Of a DNA stretch of 36,891 nucleotides, positions 16,661-24,553 are shown in pieces. Each line of letters begins with the position of its first letter. Position 1 is the stretch's first letter. The position numbers and the translations under genes were made by a program. The stretch is taken from contig NZ_VRTY01000065.1 of the NCBI RefSeq assembly GCF_008017455.1, positions 1 to 36,891 of the forward strand, read 5' to 3'. The notes under the pieces are model-generated. The model did no database searches and was not told the DNA's origin. It saw only the letters and a program-made list of their open reading frames with translations. This DNA comes from Pontibacter qinzhouensis. GTDB taxonomy: Bacteria; Bacteroidota; Bacteroidia; Cytophagales; Hymenobacteraceae.

Positions 16661-17893
16661 CTAATGGGCTACCTCCTTGGGGTAGCACACGTAGTATTTC
16701 TCCACCTTATCGCGTAGCGCTCTTATGTTAGGCAGGTCAGAGGCATCGGCCACATCTACTACATAGCCTGCTTTCGTGAGCACGTCAATCGACTGCCCTT
16801 CGGCCTGGTACGCGTTGTTGCTGATCTTTCCTGAAATCATGAGGTACTTTACATCTTCGGCCGGAATCTGGTAATGCTCCTGCACTAGCTCGCTGATGCC
16901 CAGCAGGAACTCCTCGTCATAAGGCTTGTTTGCTATGATAACTTTGAAGAGTCGACGGTTCAGGATGTTGGTAGAGAGAAACGAAAGTATTTTGTCGGGG
17001 TGGGTGGCCCAGAGTTTAATGCCGCTCCACACATCATGGTCATCGAGGGCGATAAAGCGCTCCAGTATAGTATGGTCTGCTTCGAAATTCTCTAAGGTCA
17101 GGTCAGACTCCAGGAAGTAGAGGAGGCAGGGGCTGCCGGGTAACTCTACACCTGCCTGCACCAGCTCGCGGGCGCGTTGCACCGTGCGCAGCACCATGTT
17201 CTCGGCACTGATAACGGTTTTGTGCAGGTACACCTGCCAGTACATCAGGCGGCGGCTTACCAGAAAGTTCTCGATACTGTAAATGGCCTTTTCCTCCACC
17301 ACCAACTGGTCGTTGGCTACATCGAGCATTTTTATTAGCCGGTCTGCTCCAATCTTACCTTCGTACACGCCGGTGTAAAAGCTGTCGCGGTTCAGGTAAT
17401 CGAGGCGGTCTACGTCGAGCTGGCTCGAAACCAGCTGGTGAAAAAACTTGCGGTGGTAGGTGCCGGTGAAAATCTGCATGGCCAGTTCCAGTTTCCCGCC
17501 AAAAGCCTTGTTGAGCAGCTGCATGATGTGGAGCGACAGGTGCTCGTGATGCACTTCCTTAAAAATGGCGGTTTCGAGGGCATGCGAAAAAGGACCGTGC
17601 CCTATGTCGTGTAGCAGAATAGCGATGAGCGAGGCTTCGTACTCGGTATCGTTTATTTCGTTATTTTTACTTCGGAGCGTATCCAGCGCCATGCTCATCA
17701 GGTGCATGGCTCCCAGCGCATGATGAAACCGTGTATGCAAAGCCCCGGGATACACCATTTCTGTCAGGCCCAGTTGCTTAATGCGGCGCAGGCGCTGAAA
17801 GTAAGGGTGCTCTATTATATCGTACAGAAGCTCAGACGGGACGGTGATAAATCCGTAAACGGGGTCATTGATGATTTTCTTTTTGTTCATCAA
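16661..17893 (-). CDS. HD-superfamily phosphohydrolase
   Basis: A 410-residue protein beginning with KIINDPVYGFITVPSELLYD, the standard opening of a conserved dNTPase/SAMHD1-like HD family. The metal-binding HD signature is complete: HTRFHHALG near residue 55 and LLHDIGHGPFSHALE near residue 95, with DVDRLDYLNRD later supplying the final Asp. By family it hydrolyses a nucleotide phosphate ester, possibly a dNTP; the natural substrate is not known. It is transcribed away from porX (138 bp between starts). The gene directly after it, past the repeat pair, is the amidohydrolase in the reverse order of reading (the amidohydrolase lies downstream). Confidence 0.9.
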   Translation of the reverse strand: MMNKKKIINDPVYGFITVPSELLYDIIEHPYFQRLRRIKQLGLTEMVYPGALHTRFHHALGAMHLMSMALDTLRSKNNEINDTEYEASLIAILLHDIGHGPFSHALETAIFKEVHHEHLSLHIMQLLNKAFGGKLELAMQIFTGTYHRKFFHQLVSSQLDVDRLDYLNRDSFYTGVYEGKIGADRLIKMLDVANDQLVVEEKAIYSIENFLVSRRLMYWQVYLHKTVISAENMVLRTVQRARELVQAGVELPGSPCLLYFLESDLTLENFEADHTILERFIALDDHDVWSGIKLWATHPDKILSFLSTNILNRRLFKVIIANKPYDEEFLLGISELVQEHYQIPAEDVKYLMISGKISNNAYQAEGQSIDVLTKAGYVVDVADASDLPNIRALRDKVEKYYVCYPKEVAH

Positions 17894-18031
17894 GAAATAA
17901 AATTAGGTGCGCTAACCGTTTAAAAGGCATAGCAGTAAGAATATAAGAAGCGTTTATGCCAGCCTGAAAAACAATTAAGGAACAGTATTTGAGCTGATTA
18001 ACCCAGAACCAAAAATAACTAACATAAAACT

Positions 18032-19594
18032 ATGCAAAGATATAACATTTTGTGGGCAGATGATGAGATAGACCTGCTGAAGCCGCATATTCTTTTCCTG
18101 GAAGAGCGGGGCTACGATATTACACCAGTAAACAGCGGCGCCGATGCCATCGAGAAGTTTCAGGAAAGCAGCTACGATGTAGTTTTCCTGGATGAGAACA
18201 TGCCCGGCATCAGTGGCCTCGAAACCCTGACGGAGCTAAAAGCCATGCGCCCGGCCGTGCCCGTGATCATGATCACCAAAAGTGAGGAAGAGCATATTAT
18301 GGAAGAAGCCATCGGCTCTAAAATATCAGACTACCTGATCAAGCCCCTCAACCCCAACCAGATTCTGCTTTCGGTAAAGAAACTGCTCGATAACAAGCGG
18401 CTGGTTTCGGAGCGCACCAACATGAGCTACCAGCGCGACTTCCGGACGCTGGGGATGGCTTTTGGCGAACGCCTAAGCTCGGTAGAATGGGCTGATATTT
18501 ATAAAAAGCTGGTGTTCTGGGAGCTGGAAATAGATGAGACGGAGAACAAAAGCATGGCCGACGTGATAAATATGCAGAAAGATGAGGCCAACTCCAACTT
18601 CGCCAAGTTTATCATGGAAAACTATGAAGACTGGATCAATAAAGATTCTGACGATGCGCCGCTTATGTCGCATGAGGTGTTCAGGGAACGCGTGTTCCCG
18701 ATGATGAAGGAGTCCGACAAGCCTGTATATTTCCTGCTGATAGACAACCTGCGCTACGACCAATGGAAGGTGCTGGAGCCGATTATTTCGGAGATGTTCA
18801 CCATCGACACCGAGGAGATGTATTATTCCATTCTGCCTACCACCACTGCCTACGCCCGTAATGCCATTTTTTCGGGTATGCTGCCCAACGAAATCGCCAA
18901 AAAGTATCCGAACCTGTGGGTTGGTGATGATGAGGAAGAAGGCAAGAACCTGAATGAGCCTGAGTTTCTGGACATACAGTGCCAGCAAAACCGCATCACC
19001 GACAAGCATAGTTATCACAAAATTACGAACCCGGCAGCCGGCAAAGATCTGCTGGCCAAGTTCAATAACCTCGATAACAACAAGCTGAACGTAATCGTGT
19101 ATAACTTTGTGGATATGCTTTCGCATGCCCGCACCGACAGCAACATGGTGCGCGAACTGGCCCCCGACGAGTCGGCTTACCGCTCCATTACCCGTTCGTG
19201 GTTCCTGCACTCGCCGCTCTACGAAACACTTCGGCTTATTTCGGAACGCAAAGCAAGGCTCATCATTACTACCGACCACGGCACCATCCGGGTAAAAAGG
19301 CCGTTTAAAATTATAGGCGACCGGGCCACTAACACTAACCTGCGCTACAAGCACGGTAAAAACCTGGGTTATACCGATAAAGATGTCTTTACAGTGCCAA
19401 AGCCGGAACGATTTTTCTTGCCAAAAGCCAACGTTTCCACTACGTTTGTATTCGCAATAGAAGATTACTTTTTTGCGTACCCTAACAACTACAACTATTA
19501 CGTGAATTATTATAAAGATACTTTTCAGCATGGCGGGGTGTCGTTAGAAGAGGTCATAATTCCGTTAATAACCCTTACACCGAAAAATGCATAA
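18032..19594 (+). CDS. porX: PorX-type response regulator with PglZ phosphodiesterase domain
   Basis: A 520-residue protein. Residues 1-125 form a receiver domain with acidic pair Asp10-Asp11, phospho-acceptor Asp54 in VVFLDENMPG, and Lys in DYLIKPLNP. A helical linker follows, then a PglZ/alkaline-phosphatase-like domain (about 200-515) with the metal-site segments LLIDNLRYDQWK, FVDMLSHARTDS and ITTDHGTIRVKRP. This is the domain order of PorX, which with the sensor PorY controls type IX secretion and gliding genes and has phosphodiesterase activity on nucleotide substrates in P. gingivalis. No DNA-binding domain is present. No porY or secretion gene lies in the window. It overlaps tsaE by 8 bp. 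Confidence 0.93.
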   Translation: MQRYNILWADDEIDLLKPHILFLEERGYDITPVNSGADAIEKFQESSYDVVFLDENMPGISGLETLTELKAMRPAVPVIMITKSEEEHIMEEAIGSKISDYLIKPLNPNQILLSVKKLLDNKRLVSERTNMSYQRDFRTLGMAFGERLSSVEWADIYKKLVFWELEIDETENKSMADVINMQKDEANSNFAKFIMENYEDWINKDSDDAPLMSHEVFRERVFPMMKESDKPVYFLLIDNLRYDQWKVLEPIISEMFTIDTEEMYYSILPTTTAYARNAIFSGMLPNEIAKKYPNLWVGDDEEEGKNLNEPEFLDIQCQQNRITDKHSYHKITNPAAGKDLLAKFNNLDNNKLNVIVYNFVDMLSHARTDSNMVRELAPDESAYRSITRSWFLHSPLYETLRLISERKARLIITTDHGTIRVKRPFKIIGDRATNTNLRYKHGKNLGYTDKDVFTVPKPERFFLPKANVSTTFVFAIEDYFFAYPNNYNYYVNYYKDTFQHGGVSLEEVIIPLITLTPKNA

Positions 19595-20033
19595 CACTGC
19601 ACTTGAGAAAGCACGTATAAAGATGTCGTCGTTGGCCGATTTGCCAGCGGCGGCTTCTGTGCTTTTAGAGGAATCCAGAGAGGAAGCCGTTATTTTGTTC
19701 GAAGGACCAATGGGAGCCGGCAAAACAACGCTTATAAAAGAGCTTTGCCGCCAGCTGGGCGTACACGAAAACGTAAGCAGCCCAACCTTTGCTTTGGTGA
19801 ACGAATATGAAACAGCAACAGGCAACCTGATCTATCATTTCGATTTTTATAGAATAAAAGATGAACGGGAGGCGCTCGAAATGGGTGTTCTTGAGTATTT
19901 TGATTCGGGGAGGATGTGCCTGATAGAATGGCCATCGCTTATCCCAAATTTGTTGCCGGAAAAGTACCTGCATGTTTCGATGCAGCCCGCCGCCGAGGGT
20001 GAGGAGCGCATCATGGTTATTAAGAAAGTATGA
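19587..20033 (+). CDS. tsaE: tRNA threonylcarbamoyladenosine biosynthesis ATPase TsaE
   Basis: A 148-residue P-loop protein of usual length. Walker A is GPMGAGKTT (40-48), followed by the family markers SSPTFALVNEY, IYHFDFYRI and LIEWPSLIPNLLP. TsaE supports the TsaB-TsaD complex in making the t6A base at position 37 of tRNAs that read ANN codons. Start at 19587 is chosen because it aligns with homologues and overlaps the end of porX by 8 bp; an internal ATG at 19623 is less likely. The alanine dehydrogenase start lies 2 bp after its stop. Confidence 0.95.
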   Translation: MHNTALEKARIKMSSLADLPAAASVLLEESREEAVILFEGPMGAGKTTLIKELCRQLGVHENVSSPTFALVNEYETATGNLIYHFDFYRIKDEREALEMGVLEYFDSGRMCLIEWPSLIPNLLPEKYLHVSMQPAAEGEERIMVIKKV

Positions 20034-20034
20034 T

Positions 20035-21261
20035 ATGACGGAGAGATTCGCCGTAAACATGGGCAGGCTGGCCACCAGCTCCGCATTGTATCCCAAAGAA
20101 TCGATGCTGGCCGTGGAGGAGCGTTACCGCAGCCTCTTTATTGGTTTGCCAAAGGAGTCTTCTTTTCAGGAAAACCGGATTGGTCTTACACCCGATGCCG
20201 TTAAGCAACTTACCGACCAGGGCCACCGCATCTGGGTAGAGTCTGGTGCCGGAAGCCCGTCTAAATACTCAGACCACGAATATTCGGAGGCAGGTGCCAA
20301 GGTGGTGTATTCAGCCGAAGAAATTTACGAGGCAGAAGTAATTCTGAAGATCGCACCGCCTACCTACGAAGAAATTGAGTACCTGCGCCCCAACCAAACC
20401 CTGATATCGGCGCTCCAATTCGGCAACCTGACATCTGATTATGTGCAGGCGCTGCTCCGCAAAAAGATTAATGCCATCTCATTCGAGCTTATCCGCGATA
20501 AATCGGATGCCAAGCCGGTAGTGCGTGCCATGAGCGAGATTGCCGGTAGTACCGTTATGCTGATTGCCGCAGAATACCTGAGCAGCAGCAACGAGGGTAA
20601 AGGTGTTATTCTGGGTGGCATAACAGGAGTACCACCTTCCAAAGTAGTTATACTGGGGGCTGGCACGGTGGCAGAGCATGCCGCCCGGGCAGCTATAGGT
20701 TTAGGTGCAGAAGTAAAGGTATTCGATAACCATATTTACAAGCTTCGCCGGCTAAAGCACAACATAGGGGCGCAGCTGTTTACCTCTACCCTCGACAAAG
20801 CCGTGCTCTACAACGAAATAAAGCAGGCTGATGTGGTGATCGGAGCATTGGTAGCCGATGAAGGCCGGATGCCCTGTATGGTAGAGGAAATGGTGATTGC
20901 TCAGATGAGCCCCGGTTCTGTTATCATTGATGTATGTATCGATCAGGGTGGCTGCTTCGAGACCTCAGAGATTACCTCGCATAGCCGGCCTGTGTACCGC
21001 AAATACGATATTATTCATTACTGTGTGCCCAACATACCATCTCGGGTGCCGCGTACTGCCACCAATGCACTTAGCAACATCTTTACGCCCATCTTCGCTG
21101 AAATTGCCAAACATGGCGGCATCAACGAAATTCTGTTCATGAACGAGCATTACCGCAGTGGCGTTTACATCTACAAAGGCAGCCTGACCAATGCCCAGAT
21201 TGCCAAAAAATTCGGGATGCGCTACAAAGAACTGGGGTTGATGATTGCCGTCCGGAATTGA
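20035..21261 (+). CDS. ald: Alanine dehydrogenase
   Basis: A 408-residue protein starting at the ATG one base after the tsaE stop (TGATATG); an upstream in-frame ATG at 19972 lies within tsaE and is rejected. It shows the AlaDH/PNT N-terminal domain (LPKESSFQENRIGLTPDAV), a Rossmann NAD site (VVILGAGTVAEHAARAAIGLG) and the closing active-site block PSRVPRTATNALSNI. The enzyme interconverts L-alanine and pyruvate plus ammonia with NAD. It has an N-terminal extension of about 35 residues compared with classical Ald, as is common in this phylum. It is the last gene of the porX-tsaE-ald unit, ended by the terminator at 21295-21318. Confidence 0.93.
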   Translation: MTERFAVNMGRLATSSALYPKESMLAVEERYRSLFIGLPKESSFQENRIGLTPDAVKQLTDQGHRIWVESGAGSPSKYSDHEYSEAGAKVVYSAEEIYEAEVILKIAPPTYEEIEYLRPNQTLISALQFGNLTSDYVQALLRKKINAISFELIRDKSDAKPVVRAMSEIAGSTVMLIAAEYLSSSNEGKGVILGGITGVPPSKVVILGAGTVAEHAARAAIGLGAEVKVFDNHIYKLRRLKHNIGAQLFTSTLDKAVLYNEIKQADVVIGALVADEGRMPCMVEEMVIAQMSPGSVIIDVCIDQGGCFETSEITSHSRPVYRKYDIIHYCVPNIPSRVPRTATNALSNIFTPIFAEIAKHGGINEILFMNEHYRSGVYIYKGSLTNAQIAKKFGMRYKELGLMIAVRN

Positions 21262-21294
21262 TTTGTAGAAAACAGACATTTGAGATTGATACAC

Positions 21295-21318
21295 AAAAAC
21301 CCGCCGAAGCGGGTTTTT
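21295..21318 (+). terminator. Intrinsic terminator of ald
   Basis: AAAAACCCGC-CGAA-GCGGGTTTTT forms a 10-bp stem with a 4-nt loop, the T-run forming the 3' arm and tail. It lies 33 bp after the ald stop. Confidence 0.9.
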
Positions 21319-21332
21319 GGCTTTTGGGGCAA

Positions 21333-21396
21333 CAAATTATTCTAATAGAAATAACCTTCAGAAGGCTTTTTAAAGCTAAAGTATCTTAGGGCTTGA
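21333..21396 (-). repeat. Intergenic repeat, copy 7
   Basis: The minus-strand core is GCCTTCTGAAGG (loop CTG) and ends ATTAGAATAATTTG. The 5' motif is degenerate (CTCAAGCCCTAAGA then TTTAGCTTT). Second member of a head-to-tail pair with copy 8. Confidence 0.8.
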
Positions 21397-21537
21397 GATA
21401 TAAGATTTTTCTAGCACAGGTGTTCTGCTTTTCGTCTGCTTCGGACAGACATTCGCAGGAGCTGCGCACTCTTTGCTGCTCTTAATTTGAATCAGCCATT
21501 TAACTATTAGACAATCAGCAACTACCAATCAACAACT

Positions 21538-21598
21538 CAGATTATTCGAATGAAAATGCCCTTCTGAAGCTTTTTAGCTTCAGTTAAGCCAAGGGTAT
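21538..21598 (-). repeat. Intergenic repeat, copy 8
   Basis: Reads on the minus strand from ATACCCTTGGCTTAA through GCTTCAGAAGGGC to ATTCGAATAATCTG. A second 7-bp hairpin (CTGAAGC/GCTTCAG) overlaps the 5' arm and could help terminate the flavin reductase gene that ends 5 bp away. Confidence 0.82.
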
Positions 21599-21602
21599 AG
21601 CA

Positions 21603-22505
21603 CTAAGGTTGCATTAACAGCAGTACCTTCCAGGCCGCCTGAACCTGGTTGTCTTCGAGTAGTTTTTGAGCCAGTTTCTCCAGCTCCTGCGCCAGCTTTT
21701 CTGGTTGGCTGCTGTACTTGCTGATGGTGTAAGCGACTATCGGTTCCTTTCGGAACTCATCTGCTTCGGTGAGAGAGGGTGGCGCTGGTAGGTTGGCTAA
21801 GCGTGCCAGGTTGTTGCCGGTTAACCTGCTGCTGTTGCGGATAAAGCCAGGTAACTGATCAATGCCCATACCTTTGTGGCGCGATGGTTTAGGGAGCACA
21901 AAAATGTTGTTGCCGTTTGCCCTGATGTAATAATCGCCGCCCATGCGCGCCACGGCATCGAGCTTGTACGGGTCTATGCGGCCTTTTTCGTCCAGTACCT
22001 CTTCCTGCACATGTATAAGCAGCACCTCACAAATGACCAGGTTTCCGGCTCCGCCTTCGGTGCCCAGGCTAATAATATCGTTTACCTTACATTCTATGGC
22101 CACCGGAGCTTCTGCTACGCGCGGCGGTTTTACCATTACGGCTGGCACTGCTGTCAGGCCGGCTTTTACAAACTCGTTTACGCGCGTATCGTACTCGGTG
22201 CTCGCCAGCGACATTTGCTCCACCAGCTCGTAGTTGGCGATATGGATCACAACTTCTTTTGTCGCTTTTACATTATCGAGGGTATGTTTGCTGGAGTTGT
22301 CGCGGATGCGGCTGAGCGGTGAGAAAACGAGAATAGGAGGGTTAGAGCTAAAAAGATTAAAGAAGCTGAAAGGACTCAGGTTCACATTGCCTGCTGCATC
22401 GGTGGTACTGGCAAACGCCACCGGGCGCGGCGCAACAGCTCCCGAAAGCAAACTATATACTTCGGAAGAGGGCGTCTCTTGCAGGTTAATTGTTTTAAAA
22501 GGCAT
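21603..22505 (-). CDS. Flavin reductase-like (FMN-binding) protein
   Basis: A 300-residue protein from the ATG at 22505 (MPFKTINLQE). An upstream ATG at 22562 would translate repeat-like DNA and is rejected. The flavin reductase-like split-barrel is clear: SLLSGAVAPRPVAFASTTDAAG, NLSPFSFFNLFSSNPPILVF and VIHIANYELVEQM. A C-terminal tail rich in coiled-coil residues (EKLAQELEKLAQKLLEDNQ) is additional. Members bind FMN and often supply reduced flavin to an oxygenase; no oxygenase gene is near. It follows fumarylacetoacetase by 75 bp, which suggests a link to aromatic amino acid breakdown, but the role is not established. Confidence 0.85.
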   Translation of the reverse strand: MPFKTINLQETPSSEVYSLLSGAVAPRPVAFASTTDAAGNVNLSPFSFFNLFSSNPPILVFSPLSRIRDNSSKHTLDNVKATKEVVIHIANYELVEQMSLASTEYDTRVNEFVKAGLTAVPAVMVKPPRVAEAPVAIECKVNDIISLGTEGGAGNLVICEVLLIHVQEEVLDEKGRIDPYKLDAVARMGGDYYIRANGNNIFVLPKPSRHKGMGIDQLPGFIRNSSRLTGNNLARLANLPAPPSLTEADEFRKEPIVAYTISKYSSQPEKLAQELEKLAQKLLEDNQVQAAWKVLLLMQP

Positions 22506-22508
22506 CTG

Positions 22509-22568
22509 GTTTGGAAATTTTGAATGAGTGCATGAGAGAATGCGTGAATGGGAAATCTTCAACTTAAC
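22509..22568 (+). repeat. Solo spacer module of the repeat family
   Basis: TTTGGAAATTTTGAATGAGTG, then GAATGCGTGAATG and AAATCTTCAACTT, closely resembles the stretch between the two cores at 10430-10536 (minus strand TTTGGAAATTTGAAGATGAGTG) and at 1432-1480. There is no hairpin core here. It fills the gap between fahA and the flavin reductase gene. Confidence 0.6.
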
Positions 22569-22580
22569 ACTGAAATCTAC

Positions 22581-23852
22581 TTAAACAGCCGGCAAAACCT
22601 GTCCGCGAACTTCACCGAAACCGATCCGGATGCCTTCTTTTTCTGAAAAGCCACGCATTATTACCGTATCGTAGTCTTGCAGAAAGCTGCGTTGGGTATT
22701 ATCTGGTAATGTAACAGGATTTTGCCCTTGCCGCGTTAGCTCGAGCAAAGAGCCAAAAGAGCCAGGCTCAGAGCCGCTGATGGTGCCGGAGGCATAAATG
22801 TCGCCTACTTGCAGGTTCACACCGTTGCTGGTCTGGTGCGCCAGCTGCTGACTCATGTTCCAGTACAGGTGTTTGAAGTTGGTGTGACAAAGGGTGGTGG
22901 TATTTCCGGAAGCTGGCTGCAGCTGCACCTCCAGGTTAATATCGTAGTGGCGGTGGCCGGTAAAGTCGAGGTAGGAGAGAGGCCTGGGCAACTGCTCCGG
23001 ACCTTTAACCCGGAAAGGCTCCAGTGCATCCAGCGTAACCACCCAGGGCGAAATGGAGGTGGCAAAACTTTTACTCAGGAAAGGCCCCAACGGTACGTAT
23101 TCCCACTTCTGCACATCGCGCGCCGACCAATCGTTAAGCAAAACCAGGCCGAAAATATGCTCATCTGCTTCGTCTGCTGCTATGCTGGTGCCAAGTGCAG
23201 TTTCTTTGCCCGTTATAAAAGCTACTTCCAGTTCATAATCCAGTTGCTTCGAAGGTCCGAACGCCGGCAAGTCTGCTTCTGCTGCCTTGGTTTGCCCTTT
23301 TGGCCGGTAAATAGGTGTTCCGGATACGACAATAGAAGAGGCGCGCCCGTGGTAGGCAACCGGCATGTGCCGCCAGTTGGGGAGCAGCGGGTTGTCCGGG
23401 TCGCGGAACAGCTGACCTACATTGGTGGCATGTTCCAGGCTGGAGTAGAAGTCGGTGTAGTTGCCTACTTTCACGGGCAGCAGCATTTCGGCATCCGTCA
23501 TTCTTACCAGGCACTTCTGCATCAGTTCACTGTTGCCGCTTATTTCTTCGTTATTGGTGCGCAGCAACTCCGATACTCTGTTTCTGATGGCGCGCCACAC
23601 AGGTCTGCCATGTGCTATAAAATCGTTCAGGTATGGCCTGTGAAAAACAGTAGGATCAATATCGATGAGCTCAAACATGTTATACTGCCCCAACACGCAC
23701 ATATCCAGCACATAGTTGCCAATGGCTACACCTACACGCGGGTCTTTTTCGGGTGTCTGAAAAATGCCAAAAGGCAAGTTCTGAATCGGGAAATCGCTGT
23801 CGGGGGCGATCTGGATCCAGGAGTGTAGCGAAGGGTCGTTGGCTTTGAGCAT
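22581..23852 (-). CDS. fahA: Fumarylacetoacetase
   Basis: A 423-residue protein, typical length for the two-domain eukaryote-like fumarylacetoacetate hydrolase. An N-terminal SH3-like domain (about 1-120) is followed by the FAH catalytic domain, with ATNVGQLFRDPDNPLLPNWR, PVAYHGRASSIVVSGT, DYELEVAFITGKE, NDWSARDVQKWEYVPLGPF and SGTISGSEPGSFGSLLEL. It splits 4-fumarylacetoacetate into fumarate and acetoacetate, the last step of tyrosine/homogentisate breakdown. The other pathway genes (hmgA, maiA, hppD) are not in the window. The 3' neighbour is the flavin reductase gene, in the same direction. Confidence 0.96.
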   Translation of the reverse strand: MLKANDPSLHSWIQIAPDSDFPIQNLPFGIFQTPEKDPRVGVAIGNYVLDMCVLGQYNMFELIDIDPTVFHRPYLNDFIAHGRPVWRAIRNRVSELLRTNNEEISGNSELMQKCLVRMTDAEMLLPVKVGNYTDFYSSLEHATNVGQLFRDPDNPLLPNWRHMPVAYHGRASSIVVSGTPIYRPKGQTKAAEADLPAFGPSKQLDYELEVAFITGKETALGTSIAADEADEHIFGLVLLNDWSARDVQKWEYVPLGPFLSKSFATSISPWVVTLDALEPFRVKGPEQLPRPLSYLDFTGHRHYDINLEVQLQPASGNTTTLCHTNFKHLYWNMSQQLAHQTSNGVNLQVGDIYASGTISGSEPGSFGSLLELTRQGQNPVTLPDNTQRSFLQDYDTVIMRGFSEKEGIRIGFGEVRGQVLPAV

Positions 23853-24080
23853 GGTGTTGGCGTAGGGTTAAAGAGGTTCAGGTGCGGCAGCCGACTTTTA
23901 TACTTCAGTGCAAACAAGTATTGCCTGACGGAAAGAATGGCTGCAACTGTATATGCCGATTAAACTATGTTTACGTAGCAGTCTCTGTTTGGTCAGGTAA
24001 TTTAAATGAGAATTTCAAGGATGGGTCTGTGTAAATTTATGTTCGATGCTGTGACTTGACTGGGCTACTACTCAATACTT

Positions 24081-24140
24081 CCAATTATTTAAATGAAATG
24101 GCCCTTCCGACAGAAATTTACTTCAGGTGTGCCAAGGGTA
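24081..24140 (-). repeat. Intergenic repeat, copy 9
   Basis: Single copy. Minus strand runs TACCCTTGGCACACC, then CTGTCGGAAGGGCC and ATTTAAATAATTGG. The hairpin has one mismatch (G opposite A) and one U.G pair. Confidence 0.8.
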
Positions 24141-24210
24141 TTGGTTAAAGTTGGAACAGGCAACTTCAAAAATTAAACATAAATCCAGTTGGTGTATGCG
24201 TTTAAAAGCA

Positions 24211-24247
24211 AAGCGGGTGCAGCTAGTAAAACTAACAGCACCCGCTT
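24211..24247 (-). terminator. Intrinsic terminator of the NifU-like gene
   Basis: Perfect 10-bp arms AAGCGGGTGC and GCACCCGCTT with a 17-nt loop, followed on the minus strand by TGCTTTTAAA. It lies 39 bp after the gene's stop codon. Confidence 0.7.
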
Positions 24248-24285
24248 AAATTTTCAGGCAGAGAAAAAATCTGGCTACAGCCGTA

Positions 24286-24549
24286 TTATACTTGCGTCAG
24301 GTTAACAGCTTCAACCGCCCTGATCTCAGGAACTGCCTTTAGTACCGACTGCTCAACACCAGCCTTTAATGTCATCGTAGACATGGGGCAGGAGCCGCAG
24401 GCACCCAGCAATTCTAACCTCAGTACCATGTCATCGGTTACTTCGAGCACCTTCACGTTGCCACCGTCAGCTTCCAGGTAAGGCCTGATCTGATCGAGGG
24501 CACTTTCAATTCGAAGTAAAAAATTGTTGTCTACGTTTGTAACTGTCAT
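24286..24549 (-). CDS. NifU C-terminal domain protein (Fe-S scaffold, Nfu-like)
   Basis: An 87-residue single-domain protein. IRPYLEADGGNVKVLEV and GACGSCPMSTMTLKAGVE carry the conserved CxxC (Cys51, Cys54), which holds a [4Fe-4S] cluster at a dimer interface for transfer to target proteins. It starts 4 bp after the stop of mrp on the same strand, so the pair is co-transcribed and likely co-operates in iron-sulfur cluster delivery. The N-terminal IscU-like and A-type domains of longer NifU/NfuA proteins are absent. Confidence 0.94.
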   Translation of the reverse strand: MTVTNVDNNFLLRIESALDQIRPYLEADGGNVKVLEVTDDMVLRLELLGACGSCPMSTMTLKAGVEQSVLKAVPEIRAVEAVNLTQV

Positions 24550-24553
24550 TATC

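Larger units (their letters stand above)
21262..21602. other. Convergent intergenic region with terminator and paired repeats
   Basis: A 341-bp gap between the converging ald and flavin reductase genes. It contains the ald terminator and repeat copies 7 and 8 with a spacer that includes CAGCCATTTAACTATTAG. Nothing else is recognised. Confidence 0.75.
23853..24285. other. Intergenic region upstream of fahA
   Basis: A 433-bp gap that contains the terminator of the NifU-like gene, repeat copy 9, and presumably the fahA promoter. No -7 consensus was found for fahA and no small gene is evident. Confidence 0.6.

Noticed and set aside
18473..19531. 352-codon open frame on the minus strand opposite porX
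   Set aside because: Antisense shadow of the PglZ domain coding region, with no domain or start signal.
22809..23828. 339-codon open frame on the plus strand opposite fahA
   Set aside because: Antisense shadow of a clear fumarylacetoacetase gene.
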